Assembly: GCA_018823745.1 (NCBI GenBank)
Contig: JAHJHR010000004.1
Location: forward strand, 156,474-220,473
DNA from: Alphaproteobacteria bacterium
GTDB taxonomy: Bacteria > Pseudomonadota > Alphaproteobacteria > Oceanibaculales > Oceanibaculaceae
Reading direction: 5' to 3'
Length of the DNA stretch: 64,000 nucleotides
Shown: positions 1-7,627 of the stretch, in pieces
How the letters are laid out: the number at the start of each line of letters is the position of its first letter
Position numbering within the stretch: position 1 is the stretch's first letter
The notes under the pieces: model-generated
Databases searched by the model: none
Seen by the model: the letters and a program-made list of their open reading frames with translations, nothing else
What the model was told of the DNA's origin: nothing
Program-made: the position numbers and the translations under genes

Positions 1-28
1 CGGCGGTCGTCAGAAGCGTGGTTTTCAT
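1..28 (-). CDS. 5' end of a gene downstream of hyuA (partial)
   Basis: An ATG on the minus strand overlaps the stop codon of the upstream hydantoinase A gene in an ATGA arrangement, and the reading frame (M-K-T-T-L-L-T-T-A) stays open to the window edge. Translational coupling of this kind is typical of the hyuA-hyuB pair, so hydantoinase/oxoprolinase subunit B is the natural guess. Nine residues are not enough to identify the product. Confidence 0.5.
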
Positions 29-2094
29 GATGTCCTCACAGTGATGATCAGGTTCCCCAGATCATCAACGTCCACGCGGCAATCTGGTTCGATCACGATT
101 GTGGTATCGAGCTGTTCGACGATCGCCGGCCCGGCGAATTGTCCGCCCAGCGGCAGCGCCTCGCGGCGATAGATCGGCGTGTCCTGCCAGCCGCCCTGCT
201 CGAACCAGACCGGGCGGCGCGCGATGATCGCGGCTTCCGGCGTGGCCGCCTGCTGCGAGGCGTCGATCAGCGCGGTCAGCGCGATGGCCGGGCGGCGGCC
301 GATCACGGCGGTATGCAGGTTCACCAGCACCGGGCGGATTTCCGGCAGCTCGACCTCGAAGCGTTCCCAATAGGCCTTGGCGAAGGCGGCTTCCAGATGC
401 TCGCGCGTCACCTCGGGGCCGGGGATCGGCAGGGTCAGGATATGGGTCTGGCCCTGGAACTGCATATCGACATCATGCAGCACGGTGATCTCCTCCACCG
501 CCGTGCCTTCGCGGGCGATGGTATCGCGCCCGGCCGCAACCTGGGCCCGCAGCAGGGCGGCGACCTGGTCCATATCGACACCAGCCAGCGGCGTGTTCAC
601 CGTGTTCACGTAATCATGGCGCAGATCGGCGACCACGCAGCCCAGCGCATTGGTGATGCCGGGCCGGGCCGGGATCAGCACGGTCGGGATCGCCAGCTCA
701 CGGGCCAGCGCCACGGCATGCAGCGGCCCGGCGCCGCCAAAGGCGAACAGCGCGAAATCGCGCGGATCATGCCCGCGCGACAGCGAGACCATGCGGATGG
801 CATTGGCCATCTTCATATTGCCGATGGCCAGGATGGCGGCTGCTGCCCGGTCGGTATCGAGACCCAGCGGATCGCCCACCACCGACTGGATGGCGCCTTT
901 CACATCATCGACCGATACCGGCGAATCGACCGCCAGCAGCCCGGTTGGGTTCAGCCGTCCCAGCGCCAGATTGGCATCGGTGATGGTTGGCCGCGTGCCG
1001 CCGCGGCCATAGCAGATCGGCCCCGGATTGGCGCCGGCGCTCTCGGGACCGACCTGCAGCATGCCGGCCTCGTCGATCCGGGCCAGCGAGCCGCCACCGG
1101 CGCCGATGGTATGGACATCGACCATCGGCACATGGATCGGGATGGCGTATTCCAGCTCCAGCTCGGCGCTGACGGCCGGCACGCCGTTCAGGATCAGCCC
1201 GACATCGGAGCTGGTGCCGCCCATGTCGTAGGTGATGACATGGGCGATGCCCGCCGCCCGCGCCGTATAGGCCGCCGCCATGACGCCCGAGGCCGGGCCG
1301 GACATCACCGTGTTCACCGCCGCCTCCGCCACGATGCGGGCCGAGACCGTGCCGCCATTGCCCTGCATGACCAGCAGGTCGCGGGCATAGCCCTGGGCCG
1401 ACAGCTCGTCGGTCAGCCGGCGGATATAGCGGTCCAGCACCGGCTGGATGGCGGCATTCACCGAGGCCGTGGTGCCGCGCTCATATTCGCGGAACTCGGA
1501 CAGGATATCGCTGCCGATGGTGATGTAGGGATTTGGCCAGATCTCGCGCAGAATCTCCGCCGCGCGCTGCTCATGCGCCGGGTTGGCATAGGCGTGCAGG
1601 AAATGCACCACCACCGCCTCGACGCCCTGGTCGAGCAGCGTCTTTGCGGCGGCGCGCACGCCCTCCTCGTCCAGCTTCGTCAGCACATGGCCCTGCGCAT
1701 CCATGCGCTCCGCCACTTCGAGGCGGTTCTCGCGGGCGATCAGCGGCTCGAAACTGCCGATGAGGCCATAGGGCTTCGGCCGGGTGCGCCGCCCCAGCTC
1801 CAGCACGTCACGAAAGCCTTTCGTGGTGATCAGCCCGCATTTGGCGATCTTGCGTTCCAGCAGCGCGTTGGTTGTCGTCGTCGTGCCATGCACGATGGAG
1901 GATATCTGCGCCAGATCGGCCCCGGCCTTCTCCAGCGCGCTCATCACGCCATAGGCCTGATTCTGCACCGTGGTCGGCACCTTGGCCATGCGCAGCCCGC
2001 CGGCAGGATCGATCAGGATCAGATCGGTGAAGGTGCCGCCGACATCGATGCCGACGATCTTGCCGTCCTCAACAGGTGCAGATGATTCGGCCAT
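25..2094 (-). CDS. hyuA: Hydantoinase/5-oxoprolinase subunit A family protein
   Basis: ATP-dependent amidohydrolase subunit of the HyuA/oxoprolinase family, cytoplasmic, acting on 5-oxoproline or hydantoin-like rings. About 689 aa, full length for the family. The N-terminal ASKHA-type phosphate loop GIDVGGTFTD lies near residue 15, HGTTTTTNALLE near 72, and the second nucleotide loop TYDMGGTSSDV near 290. The start is taken at the ATG preceded by GGAGAAGGACGGG; a TTG five codons upstream is also open. The stop overlaps the start of the next minus-strand gene, so an A-B subunit operon is likely. The substrate cannot be decided from sequence. A palindrome 43 bases upstream of the start suggests control by a GntR-like repressor. 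Confidence 0.85.
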   Translation of the reverse strand: MAESSAPVEDGKIVGIDVGGTFTDLILIDPAGGLRMAKVPTTVQNQAYGVMSALEKAGADLAQISSIVHGTTTTTNALLERKIAKCGLITTKGFRDVLELGRRTRPKPYGLIGSFEPLIARENRLEVAERMDAQGHVLTKLDEEGVRAAAKTLLDQGVEAVVVHFLHAYANPAHEQRAAEILREIWPNPYITIGSDILSEFREYERGTTASVNAAIQPVLDRYIRRLTDELSAQGYARDLLVMQGNGGTVSARIVAEAAVNTVMSGPASGVMAAAYTARAAGIAHVITYDMGGTSSDVGLILNGVPAVSAELELEYAIPIHVPMVDVHTIGAGGGSLARIDEAGMLQVGPESAGANPGPICYGRGGTRPTITDANLALGRLNPTGLLAVDSPVSVDDVKGAIQSVVGDPLGLDTDRAAAAILAIGNMKMANAIRMVSLSRGHDPRDFALFAFGGAGPLHAVALARELAIPTVLIPARPGITNALGCVVADLRHDYVNTVNTPLAGVDMDQVAALLRAQVAAGRDTIAREGTAVEEITVLHDVDMQFQGQTHILTLPIPGPEVTREHLEAAFAKAYWERFEVELPEIRPVLVNLHTAVIGRRPAIALTALIDASQQAATPEAAIIARRPVWFEQGGWQDTPIYRREALPLGGQFAGPAIVEQLDTTIVIEPDCRVDVDDLGNLIITVRTS

Positions 2095-2136
2095 CCCGTC
2101 CTTCTCCAAAGCGCCCGACGTTCAGACTGAAGTTTG

Positions 2137-2148
2137 TTCGTATACTAA
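2137..2148. promoter_or_regulatory. Palindromic operator candidate (TTNGTATACNAA)
   Basis: The 12-base site TTCGTATACTAA is symmetric around GTATAC, with one variable base on each side. It sits about 43 bases upstream of the hydantoinase start, within an AT-richer patch. TTGTATACAA-like palindromes are recognised by FCD-type GntR regulators, which often control such catabolic genes. No GntR gene is in this window, so the pairing is an inference. Confidence 0.4.
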
Positions 2149-2215
2149 TGAACTCGTCAAGCGGGATTGCGAGGCTGTGCCGGTCCCGATAGGACGATAG
2201 GAAATGACCGTTTCC

Positions 2216-2905
2216 CTACATCCGCCGGGCGAACCAGATGACGCGGCCGATGACGGTGATTTCCTCGGCGGCGCGTTCGTAGTCGCTGTAGCGCGGATTG
2301 GCGGAGCGGATGCTGACCCGTTCGGTATTGGGCAGGCGTTCCAGCTGCTTGGCGACCAGTCCCATGCCGTCATGCAGCACGAAGATGCCGGGCGGGGAGG
2401 GGATGATGCGGCTGAGGTCGACCAGCACCTTGTCGCCGCCCTGCAGCAGCGGTTCCATGGAATCGCCGTCGATGGTGATGATGCGCAGATCGCCGGGCCG
2501 GGCCTTCAGCTCGTGGCGCAGCCAGTCGAGCGGGAAGTGCCAGCGGCCGCCATCCTCCTCGGCCTCGATCAGCGCGCCGGCACCGGCGGCGGCGCGCACC
2601 TTCACCTCCGGTATGGCGACCACGCCGGGTGGTTCCACGACAAGGCGGTCCGCAGGTGCCGCCTGTCCCGACGCCTGTCCCTCCGGCGATCCCGGCTCGC
2701 GCAGCTGCGATTCCGCCACGCCGAGATAGGTGGCCAGCGCGTGGCGCGCTTCCTCCGGCAGGCGGCGCGGCGTGCCGCGATGGATGAACTGGTGCAGATA
2801 GGCGTGATTACGGCCAATCGCCAGCGACGCCTTCTTCAAATCGGTCGGCGGGTCGCGGAGCGCGATCAGCTGGATCAGCGTGCGGCGGATCGGGTCTAGC
2901 TTCAT
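2216..2905 (-). CDS. S24 (LexA/CI-like) phage repressor
   Basis: 229-aa repressor. The N-terminal third (residues about 1-65) is a helix-turn-helix-like DNA-binding region (A-S-L-A-I-G-R-N-H-A-Y-L-H-Q-F). The C-terminal half is a peptidase S24 fold with catalytic Ser149 in GDSMEP and Lys186 in GLVAKQLE, as in LexA and lambdoid CI proteins. A V-R-A-A-A-G-A-G segment at 103-110 is where the cleavage or linker site lies in the family. It is transcribed away from the phage genes that start at 3041, the usual layout of a repressor with its control region between (2906-3040). It is likely the master switch of the particle locus and possibly SOS-responsive through RecA-stimulated self-cleavage; that last point is family knowledge, not visible here. 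Confidence 0.85.
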   Translation of the reverse strand: MKLDPIRRTLIQLIALRDPPTDLKKASLAIGRNHAYLHQFIHRGTPRRLPEEARHALATYLGVAESQLREPGSPEGQASGQAAPADRLVVEPPGVVAIPEVKVRAAAGAGALIEAEEDGGRWHFPLDWLRHELKARPGDLRIITIDGDSMEPLLQGGDKVLVDLSRIIPSPPGIFVLHDGMGLVAKQLERLPNTERVSIRSANPRYSDYERAAEEITVIGRVIWFARRM

Positions 2906-3040
2906 GGTGATCGGATTTTACCGCTCATAAAAATATTATCAAGTAAGAAAAATCCTCTTGAGCCGGGAGGCCGACTCGCCCTAGCCTTGTCTCAACAGGC
3001 GAGGCGATCCGGCCCGCTACACCCATAAAGAGAACATACC

Positions 3041-3514
3041 ATGAACATAAAGGCTTTCTCCTACCAGCCGGCGGGTGGTTCAGGCGGCCGGATGACCGGC
3101 GTGGTCGTGATCCGCCGCCGCAATCGCGGCAAGCCGCTGCTCGACCGGGTGATCCGCGACCGGCTGCTGGCCGAGGCGGCGGAGGGCGAGAGCGACGAAG
3201 CCCTGGCGGAGGATTACGGGCTGACCCCGCCACAGGTCCGCCGGCTGCGCCATAATCACCGCGACCGGCTGGTCGATCTGCGCCGGCAACTGGCCGAGGA
3301 GGCGGAGACTGCCGGCGAGGTGCCGCCGCCGCTGCGCCTGGCCTTCCGCACCCTGGGCAACCGCACGGCGGCACTGCGCGGCGGGGCCTTCCTGCTGGAT
3401 GGCCGGCCGGCCGATCTGCGCCGCATCGTCGCCGCCGCGAATTCGATCCGCCAGGCCGAGGGGGTCGCCCCGATCCGCTATCCCGGCGTCCTGCCGCTGA
3501 TCGAGCGGTTCTGA
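3041..3514 (+). CDS. Small basic HTH-like phage protein, function unknown
   Basis: 157 aa, Arg-rich. Residues about 50-72 (S-D-E-A-L-A-E-D-Y-G-L-T-P-P-Q-V-R-R-L-R) look like a helix-turn-helix, so DNA binding is plausible, either regulatory or terminase-associated. The start ATG is preceded by AAAGAG; an internal ATG at residue 18 (MTGVVVI) is an alternative. It is the first gene rightward from the repressor control region, the place where phages keep early or regulatory genes. No family was recognised with certainty. Confidence 0.6.
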   Translation: MNIKAFSYQPAGGSGGRMTGVVVIRRRNRGKPLLDRVIRDRLLAEAAEGESDEALAEDYGLTPPQVRRLRHNHRDRLVDLRRQLAEEAETAGEVPPPLRLAFRTLGNRTAALRGGAFLLDGRPADLRRIVAAANSIRQAEGVAPIRYPGVLPLIERF

Positions 3515-3545
3515 CTTTATGGAGGCCCGCATGATGGAGGCCCGC

Positions 3546-3971
3546 ATGAGTGATTTCTGGACTCCCGAGACCGTGAAGGCCCGCCTCGCCGAGGCGGCGG
3601 ACAGCCTGCGCCGGCTGCCCTCGGCGCGGCTGAAGGCGCGGCTGACCGCCTGGCCGGATGTGGTGCAGGCCAGCGCCGATGCCTATGGCTATGACGATGC
3701 GGCGATGCGCCCCGCTGCCCCCGGACCGGCGGCGATCAGCCGGATGGACGAGGCGCTGGACTGGCTGTTCGCCATCGAGGCCGGGGCGCGGCGCATCCTC
3801 TGGGCGCGGGCCATGGGGGTGCCGTGGCGCCGGCTGGAGGATATGGACGGGCGCAGCCATGTTACCCTGAAGCGGGTGCAGGACCGGGCGCTGGCCGAAC
3901 TCGCTAGCCACTTGAATGCCAAGCCAAAAGCGAAGATGCCTTGCATCGCCCTGCATTCCCGGAATACCTGA
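3546..3971 (+). CDS. DUF6362-like phage protein
   Basis: About 141 aa from the chosen start M-S-D-F-W-T-P-E-T. The body (W-A-R-A-M-G-V-P-W-R-R-L near residues 75-100, followed by R-S-H-V-T-L-K-R-V-Q-D-R-A-L) looks like a small winged or HTH phage protein resembling the DUF6362 family seen near terminase genes. The 5' end carries a tandem duplication of ATGGAGGCCCGCATG, giving in-frame ATGs at 3519, 3531, 3534 and 3546. The last is preceded by GGAGG at good spacing and is favoured. It lies 31 bases after the HTH-like gene, probably in the same transcript. Confidence 0.6.
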   Translation: MSDFWTPETVKARLAEAADSLRRLPSARLKARLTAWPDVVQASADAYGYDDAAMRPAAPGPAAISRMDEALDWLFAIEAGARRILWARAMGVPWRRLEDMDGRSHVTLKRVQDRALAELASHLNAKPKAKMPCIALHSRNT

Positions 3972-4043
3972 TACCCCGAAGTAAATGCGTGCGAAGGCTG
4001 GCACCGGGGCGTTTAGTTTGTAAAACAGGCCACCGCCGATTGT

Positions 4044-4069
4044 CCCCGTGACAAAGATTTGTCGCGGGG
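4044..4069. repeat. Imperfect palindrome upstream of the GNAT gene
   Basis: CCCCGTGACAAA and TTTGTCGCGGGG form 12-base arms with one mismatch around a 2-base loop. It lies between the DUF6362-like gene and the acetyltransferase. It could be an operator or an RNA hairpin; there is no T tract, so it is not a standard terminator. Confidence 0.5.
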
Positions 4070-4109
4070 CGCGTCGGCTGATCTTCCGAAGCTGCGAGTG
4101 GGCGACTGG

Positions 4110-5000
4110 ATGGTAAGTGAGATCGTGATTCTGGGCGGTGCCTCTGTTGAGGGCCCGGTTACCGCTGAGGCGCTGGATGGCTTCCTGGCGCGCCATGCCG
4201 ACAGTTCGATGTTCCTGCGCTCCAATCTGCGGCGTGGCGGCCTGGTCGATGGCGATGATCCCTTCCAGGGTCTCTATGCGGTGTCGCTGGCCAGCGATGG
4301 CATTGCCGGGGTGGCGACGCATTACTGGAACGGCATGGTCGCCCTGCAGGCCCCCGATGATGCGGCGGCGCTGGCCGTTGCGGTGGTCGGGGCCAGCGGC
4401 CGGCCGGTGAAGGGCTTCATGGGGCCGCGCGCCCAGGTCGTCGCCGCCCGCACGGCGCTGGGTCTGGATGAGCGCGCCGCCCGGCTCGACAGCAAGGAGC
4501 GGCTCTTCGCCCTCGATCTCGCCGAGATGCTGGTACCCGATCCGCTGAATCGCGGCCTCGTGACCTGCCGTCCGCCGCAGGAAAGCGAGATGAACCTGAT
4601 GATCGAATGGCGCATTGCCTATGCCATCGATCAACTGGGCGACCGCGATACCCCGGCGCTGCGCCGCCAGGCGAAGGAGGATATCGCCCGGTTCTGCGCC
4701 GAGAATAACAATTGGGTGCTGCTGCGCGAGGACCGCCCGGTCGCCTATGCCGCCTTCAACGCCACTCTGCCCGACATGGCGCAGATCGGCGGCGTGTGGA
4801 CCCCGCCGCTGCTGCGCGGCAACGGCTTCGCGCGCTATTGCGTGGCTGGCGCGCTGCTGGAGGCGCGCGAGAAGGGCGTTGCCCGCGCCGTGCTGTTCAC
4901 CGGGCGCAGCAACTGGCCCTCGGTGCGTGCCTATGAGACGCTGGGCTTCGTCGATGTCGGCGATTATTCGCTGGTTCTGTTCGAGCAGGAAAATTCCTGA
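4110..5000 (+). CDS. GNAT-family N-acetyltransferase (putative phage cargo)
   Basis: About 296 aa from the ATG (M-V-S-E-I-V-I-L-G-G); GTG or TTG starts further upstream are open. The C-terminal half (about 155-296) has the acetyl-CoA fold pattern: E-N-N-N-W-V-L-L-R-E-D-R-P-V-A-Y-A-A-F beta strands, then V-W-T-P-P-L-L-R-G-N-G-F-A-R (the R/Q-x-x-G-x-G/A pyrophosphate loop) and S-N-W-P-S-V-R-A-Y-E-T-L-G-F near the C-terminus. The N-terminal domain is less conserved. The acceptor substrate is unknown. The gene is bracketed by a palindrome upstream and an intrinsic terminator downstream, so it looks like an independently transcribed insert between early genes and the terminase. Confidence 0.75.
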   Translation: MVSEIVILGGASVEGPVTAEALDGFLARHADSSMFLRSNLRRGGLVDGDDPFQGLYAVSLASDGIAGVATHYWNGMVALQAPDDAAALAVAVVGASGRPVKGFMGPRAQVVAARTALGLDERAARLDSKERLFALDLAEMLVPDPLNRGLVTCRPPQESEMNLMIEWRIAYAIDQLGDRDTPALRRQAKEDIARFCAENNNWVLLREDRPVAYAAFNATLPDMAQIGGVWTPPLLRGNGFARYCVAGALLEAREKGVARAVLFTGRSNWPSVRAYETLGFVDVGDYSLVLFEQENS

Positions 5001-5070
5001 GCCGGTAAGTACGAACCCCTTCCGCGCTTTCGAAAATCCCGCCATTATCGCTCTACGCTGAGAGTTGATG

Positions 5071-5100
5071 CGCCCGCCGGTCCCCACCGGCGGGCGTTTC
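5071..5100 (+). terminator. Intrinsic terminator after the GNAT gene
   Basis: CGCCCGCCGGT and ACCGGCGGGCG form 11-base arms with a 4-base loop, followed by TTTCGCGTTT. It separates the acetyltransferase transcript from the terminase genes. Confidence 0.75.
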
Positions 5101-5129
5101 GCGTTTGAACCTAACCCCGCGAGACCGCC

Positions 5130-5600
5130 ATGGCCGATGCCAGACTTGCCACACAGCGCCGGCAGCGGCGCTTTCTGCAGCATCTGGCCGATACCGGGAA
5201 TGTCTCGGCGGCCTGCCGGCTGGCGAAGCTGGAGCGCGGCACGGCCTATCAGTGGCGCAGCCAGGATGCCAATTTCCGCCGCCGCTGGCAGGAAGCGCTG
5301 GATGCCGCCGTCGACGCGCTGGAAAGCGAGGCCCGCCGGCGCGCCATTGAGGGCGTCGACCAGCCGCATTTCCACCAGGGCCAGGTGACCGGCACGGTGA
5401 AACGCTATTCCGACGCGCTGCTGATGTTCCTGCTGCGCACTCACCGGCCTGACCGGTTTGCCGAGCGCGCTAATCCGGCCCCCCATCTGGCAGAGGAGAC
5501 CGCGAATGACCAGGATGCCGCCCGCGCCGAACTGGAGCGCCGCCTCGATCGCCTCGCTGCCGGTGACGACCCGGCGGATGATGCTGGGCGGGCTGAGTGA
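5130..5600 (+). CDS. Terminase small subunit-like protein
   Basis: 156 aa, predicted DNA-recognition subunit of the packaging motor. The N-terminal 60 residues (R-R-F-L-Q-H-L-A-D-T-G-N-V-S-A-A-C-R-L-A) form a helix-turn-helix of the kind in small terminases, and residues 70-115 continue with helical, charged sequence (Y-S-D-A-L-L-M-F-L-L-R-T-H-R-P-D-R-F). It lies directly upstream of the large subunit and overlaps it by 95 bases, supporting co-translation. Confidence rests on position and on the R-H-R-P-type C-terminal motif common in these proteins. Confidence 0.8.
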   Translation: MADARLATQRRQRRFLQHLADTGNVSAACRLAKLERGTAYQWRSQDANFRRRWQEALDAAVDALESEARRRAIEGVDQPHFHQGQVTGTVKRYSDALLMFLLRTHRPDRFAERANPAPHLAEETANDQDAARAELERRLDRLAAGDDPADDAGRAE

Positions 5601-6837
5601 CGAGGATATTGCCCGGCTGCTGTTCGACTGGCGCTTCTGGGCGCGCCCCGCCCAGCTTGCGCCCTCGGGGCGCTGGCGGGTCTGGCTGATCCTGGCCGGG
5701 CGTGGTTTCGGCAAGACCCGCGCCGGGGCCGAATGGGTGCGCCAGCGCGTTGAGGCCGGCCGGGCGCGCCGGGTCGCGCTGGTCGGCGAGACGGCGGCCG
5801 ATGTGCGCGGCGTGATGATCGAGGGCGAGAGCGGTCTGCTGGCCATTGCCCCGCCCTGGAACCGGCCGCGCTGGGAGCCGTCGAAACGTCTGCTGACCTG
5901 GCCGAACGGGGCCATCGCCACGGCCTATAGCGCCGATGACCCGGAACAGCTGCGCGGCCCACAATTCGATGCCGCCTGGGCCGATGAGCTGGCGAAGTGG
6001 CGTTACCCGGCGGCCTGGGACAATCTGATGTTCGCGCTCCGTCTGGGCAGCGATCCGCGCTGCGTCGCCACCACCACGCCGCGCCCGCGCCCCTGGCTGC
6101 GCCCGATCCTGGCCGATCCGGCGGCGCGGGTGACGCGTGGCTCGACCCGCGACAACGCCATGAACCTTGCCCCCGGCTTCCTGGCCGAGATCCTGCGCCG
6201 CTATGAGGGCACGCGCCTCGGCCGGCAGGAGATTGACGGCGTGCTGCTGGAGGATGTGCCGGGCGCACTCTGGCCGGCCGCCCTGCTGGAAGCGGCACAG
6301 GAGAGTGCTGCGCCGGAGCTGGTGCGCATCGTCGTCGCGGTCGATCCGTCCGGCACCGGCGGGGCGGAGGAGGCGGGTGACGAGATCGGCATTATCATCG
6401 CCGGCCGCGATGCCGAGGGCAGGGGCCATGTCCTGGCCGACCGCTCGGCCCGGCTCAGCCCGGCCGACTGGGGCCGGGCGGCGGTTGCGGCGTATCACGA
6501 ATTCCGGGCCGACCGGCTGATCGCCGAACGCAATTTCGGCGGCGCCATGGTCGGCCATGTCATCGCCACGGTGGATGCCGGCGTGCCGGTCTCGCTGGTC
6601 ACCGCCAGCCACGGCAAGCGCGTGCGCGCCGAACCGGTCGCCGCTCTGTACGAGCAGGGCCGGGTAAAGCACCTGCCCGGCCTGTCGGCGCTGGAGGCGC
6701 AACTGGCGGGTTTCACCCGCGACGGCTATCACGGTACCGGTTCGCCCGACCGTGCTGACGCTTTGGTCTGGGCGCTCTCCGACCTGCTGCTCCGGCCCGG
6801 CCTCGCCGGGTCAGCGGAGCTGGAAGGGTTTTACTGA
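5506..6837 (+). CDS. Terminase large subunit
   Basis: About 443 aa; DNA-packaging ATPase and nuclease of tailed phages. The Walker A motif L-A-G-R-G-F-G-K-T-R-A-G is at about residues 62-73, and Walker B/adenine-side residues D-A-A-W-A-D-E-L-A-K-W follow near 160. The RNase H-like nuclease domain starts at about 277 (V-A-V-D-P-S-G-T-G-G), with D-R-L-I-A-E-R-N-F-G-G and R-A-D-A-L-V-W-A-L supplying the further acidic residues. The start chosen is the ATG after AGAGGAGACCGCGA; a longer frame from 5458 lacks this ribosome binding site. It resembles the terminases of GTA-like and related siphophages. It appears intact, so packaging could still be functional. Confidence 0.92.
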   Translation: MTRMPPAPNWSAASIASLPVTTRRMMLGGLSDEDIARLLFDWRFWARPAQLAPSGRWRVWLILAGRGFGKTRAGAEWVRQRVEAGRARRVALVGETAADVRGVMIEGESGLLAIAPPWNRPRWEPSKRLLTWPNGAIATAYSADDPEQLRGPQFDAAWADELAKWRYPAAWDNLMFALRLGSDPRCVATTTPRPRPWLRPILADPAARVTRGSTRDNAMNLAPGFLAEILRRYEGTRLGRQEIDGVLLEDVPGALWPAALLEAAQESAAPELVRIVVAVDPSGTGGAEEAGDEIGIIIAGRDAEGRGHVLADRSARLSPADWGRAAVAAYHEFRADRLIAERNFGGAMVGHVIATVDAGVPVSLVTASHGKRVRAEPVAALYEQGRVKHLPGLSALEAQLAGFTRDGYHGTGSPDRADALVWALSDLLLRPGLAGSAELEGFY

Positions 6838-6913
6838 GGGGACGAATTGTTTTGTACGGATTTTTATTGTAAATAATTATTCTGTATCTATATCAAAGGA
6901 AGGAGTTCTCTGC

Positions 6914-7183
6914 ATGACAGTCAAACCGATATACCTTGGTCTCTTATTCGCAATGGTCGTGGTTCAGCACAAGACCGTGCAGAATTTTTCGAACGACCCA
7001 ATGCAACCAGCGCCGCAGGTGGCGCTTGATGACTTGACGGTATCTTCCGGTTCGTCGATTTCGGTAACAGAAGCAACAGCCTTCCAAGTTTTCGGCGGTT
7101 ACGATATTGAAAATCAAATGGAACTAGAGGCTGAGCGACGCAAGTATGTGCTGGTTGCGGCTCCGTTTTCTCGCGGCGCATAG
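6914..7183 (+). CDS. AT-rich small secreted or membrane protein, moron-like cargo
   Basis: 89 aa starting 6 bases after a strong AAGGAAGGAG site. The N-terminus (residues about 4-18, P-I-Y-L-G-L-L-F-A-M-V-V-V) is hydrophobic, like a signal peptide or membrane anchor. The remainder is polar (Q-N-F-S-N-D-P, then S-S-G-S-S-I-S-V-T-E). No family recognised. The gene and its leader are clearly AT-richer than all neighbours. A possible promoter (TTGTAA, 16 bases, TATATC) lies just before it, while the two flanking genes are the terminase and the portal. An own promoter, foreign composition and a position between late genes are the marks of a phage moron. Function unknown. Confidence 0.6.
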   Translation: MTVKPIYLGLLFAMVVVQHKTVQNFSNDPMQPAPQVALDDLTVSSGSSISVTEATAFQVFGGYDIENQMELEAERRKYVLVAAPFSRGA

Positions 7184-7210
7184 ACGATACTTGCTCCGCT
7201 AGCTGGCGCT

Positions 7211-7352
7211 CTCTCCCCCCTCATCCAGCTCCGGGTAAGGTGCTGACGCGCCAACCCTCCGCATCCCTCTCCCCTTCCGGTGCGAGGGATTTCTTTATGC
7301 GTTACCTCTCTATTCCATCGCCACCCTTTGTGGAGCTGGGTGAGGGGGAAAG
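7211..7352. repeat. Long-range inverted repeat in the terminase-portal gap
   Basis: About 22 bases at 7211-7232 (CTCTCCCCCCTCATCCAGCT and on) are complementary, with few mismatches, to 7332-7352 (GGAGCTGGGTGAGGGGGAAA). They enclose about 100 bases with further C-rich blocks. It may be the remains of a small non-autonomous element. No gene is seen between the arms. Confidence 0.55.
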
Positions 7353-7380
7353 TGCCACTGAAAGTTCTCCCACATATCTC

Positions 7381-7466
7381 GTCACCCTCGGGCTTGACCC
7401 GAGGGTCCAGCCGCCTGTGCGGTTCGCTCGGTCAATGGATGGTCGGATCAAGTCCGACCATGACGA
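7381..7466 (+). repeat. Composite palindromic repeat, type A copy 1
   Basis: An 86-base unit starting GTCACCCTCGGG and ending CCATGACGA. It holds two hairpins, ACCCTCGGG-CTTGA-CCCGAGGGT and GGTCGGA-TCAAG-TCCGACC, whose loops are complementary to each other. Further copies are at 9544, 12137 and 14298. Confidence 0.85.
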
Positions 7467-7490
7467 ATCTCTTATTGCCACTTCCTCAGA

Positions 7491-7592
7491 CCGTCACCCC
7501 CGGCCTTGTGCCGGGGGTCCATGGTTCCGCTCACTGGATGCCGGTTGAGCAGGCTGCGCCCTGGACCCCCGCAACAAGTGCGGGGGTGACGG
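7491..7592 (+). repeat. Composite palindromic repeat, type B copy 1
   Basis: About 102 bases, starting CCGTCACCCCCGG and ending GGGGGTGACGG, so the outer ends are inverted repeats. It holds an internal hairpin at each end around a conserved TCCATGGTTCCGCT-like core. Other copies are at 9414, 27827 and 30010. Confidence 0.85.
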
Positions 7593-7627
7593 TCAGAGTG
7601 AGCCACCCCCCACCTGAAAGGACGCCC

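Noticed and set aside
139..2085. Long open frame of 648 codons opposite the hydantoinase gene
   Set aside because: It is the antisense of the hydantoinase A gene, with low-complexity Arg/His/Gly composition typical of a GC-rich shadow.
2925..5921. 998-codon minus-strand frame across phage early genes
   Set aside because: It runs opposite four supported genes and a terminator, and shows Arg/Gly/Pro-rich shadow composition.
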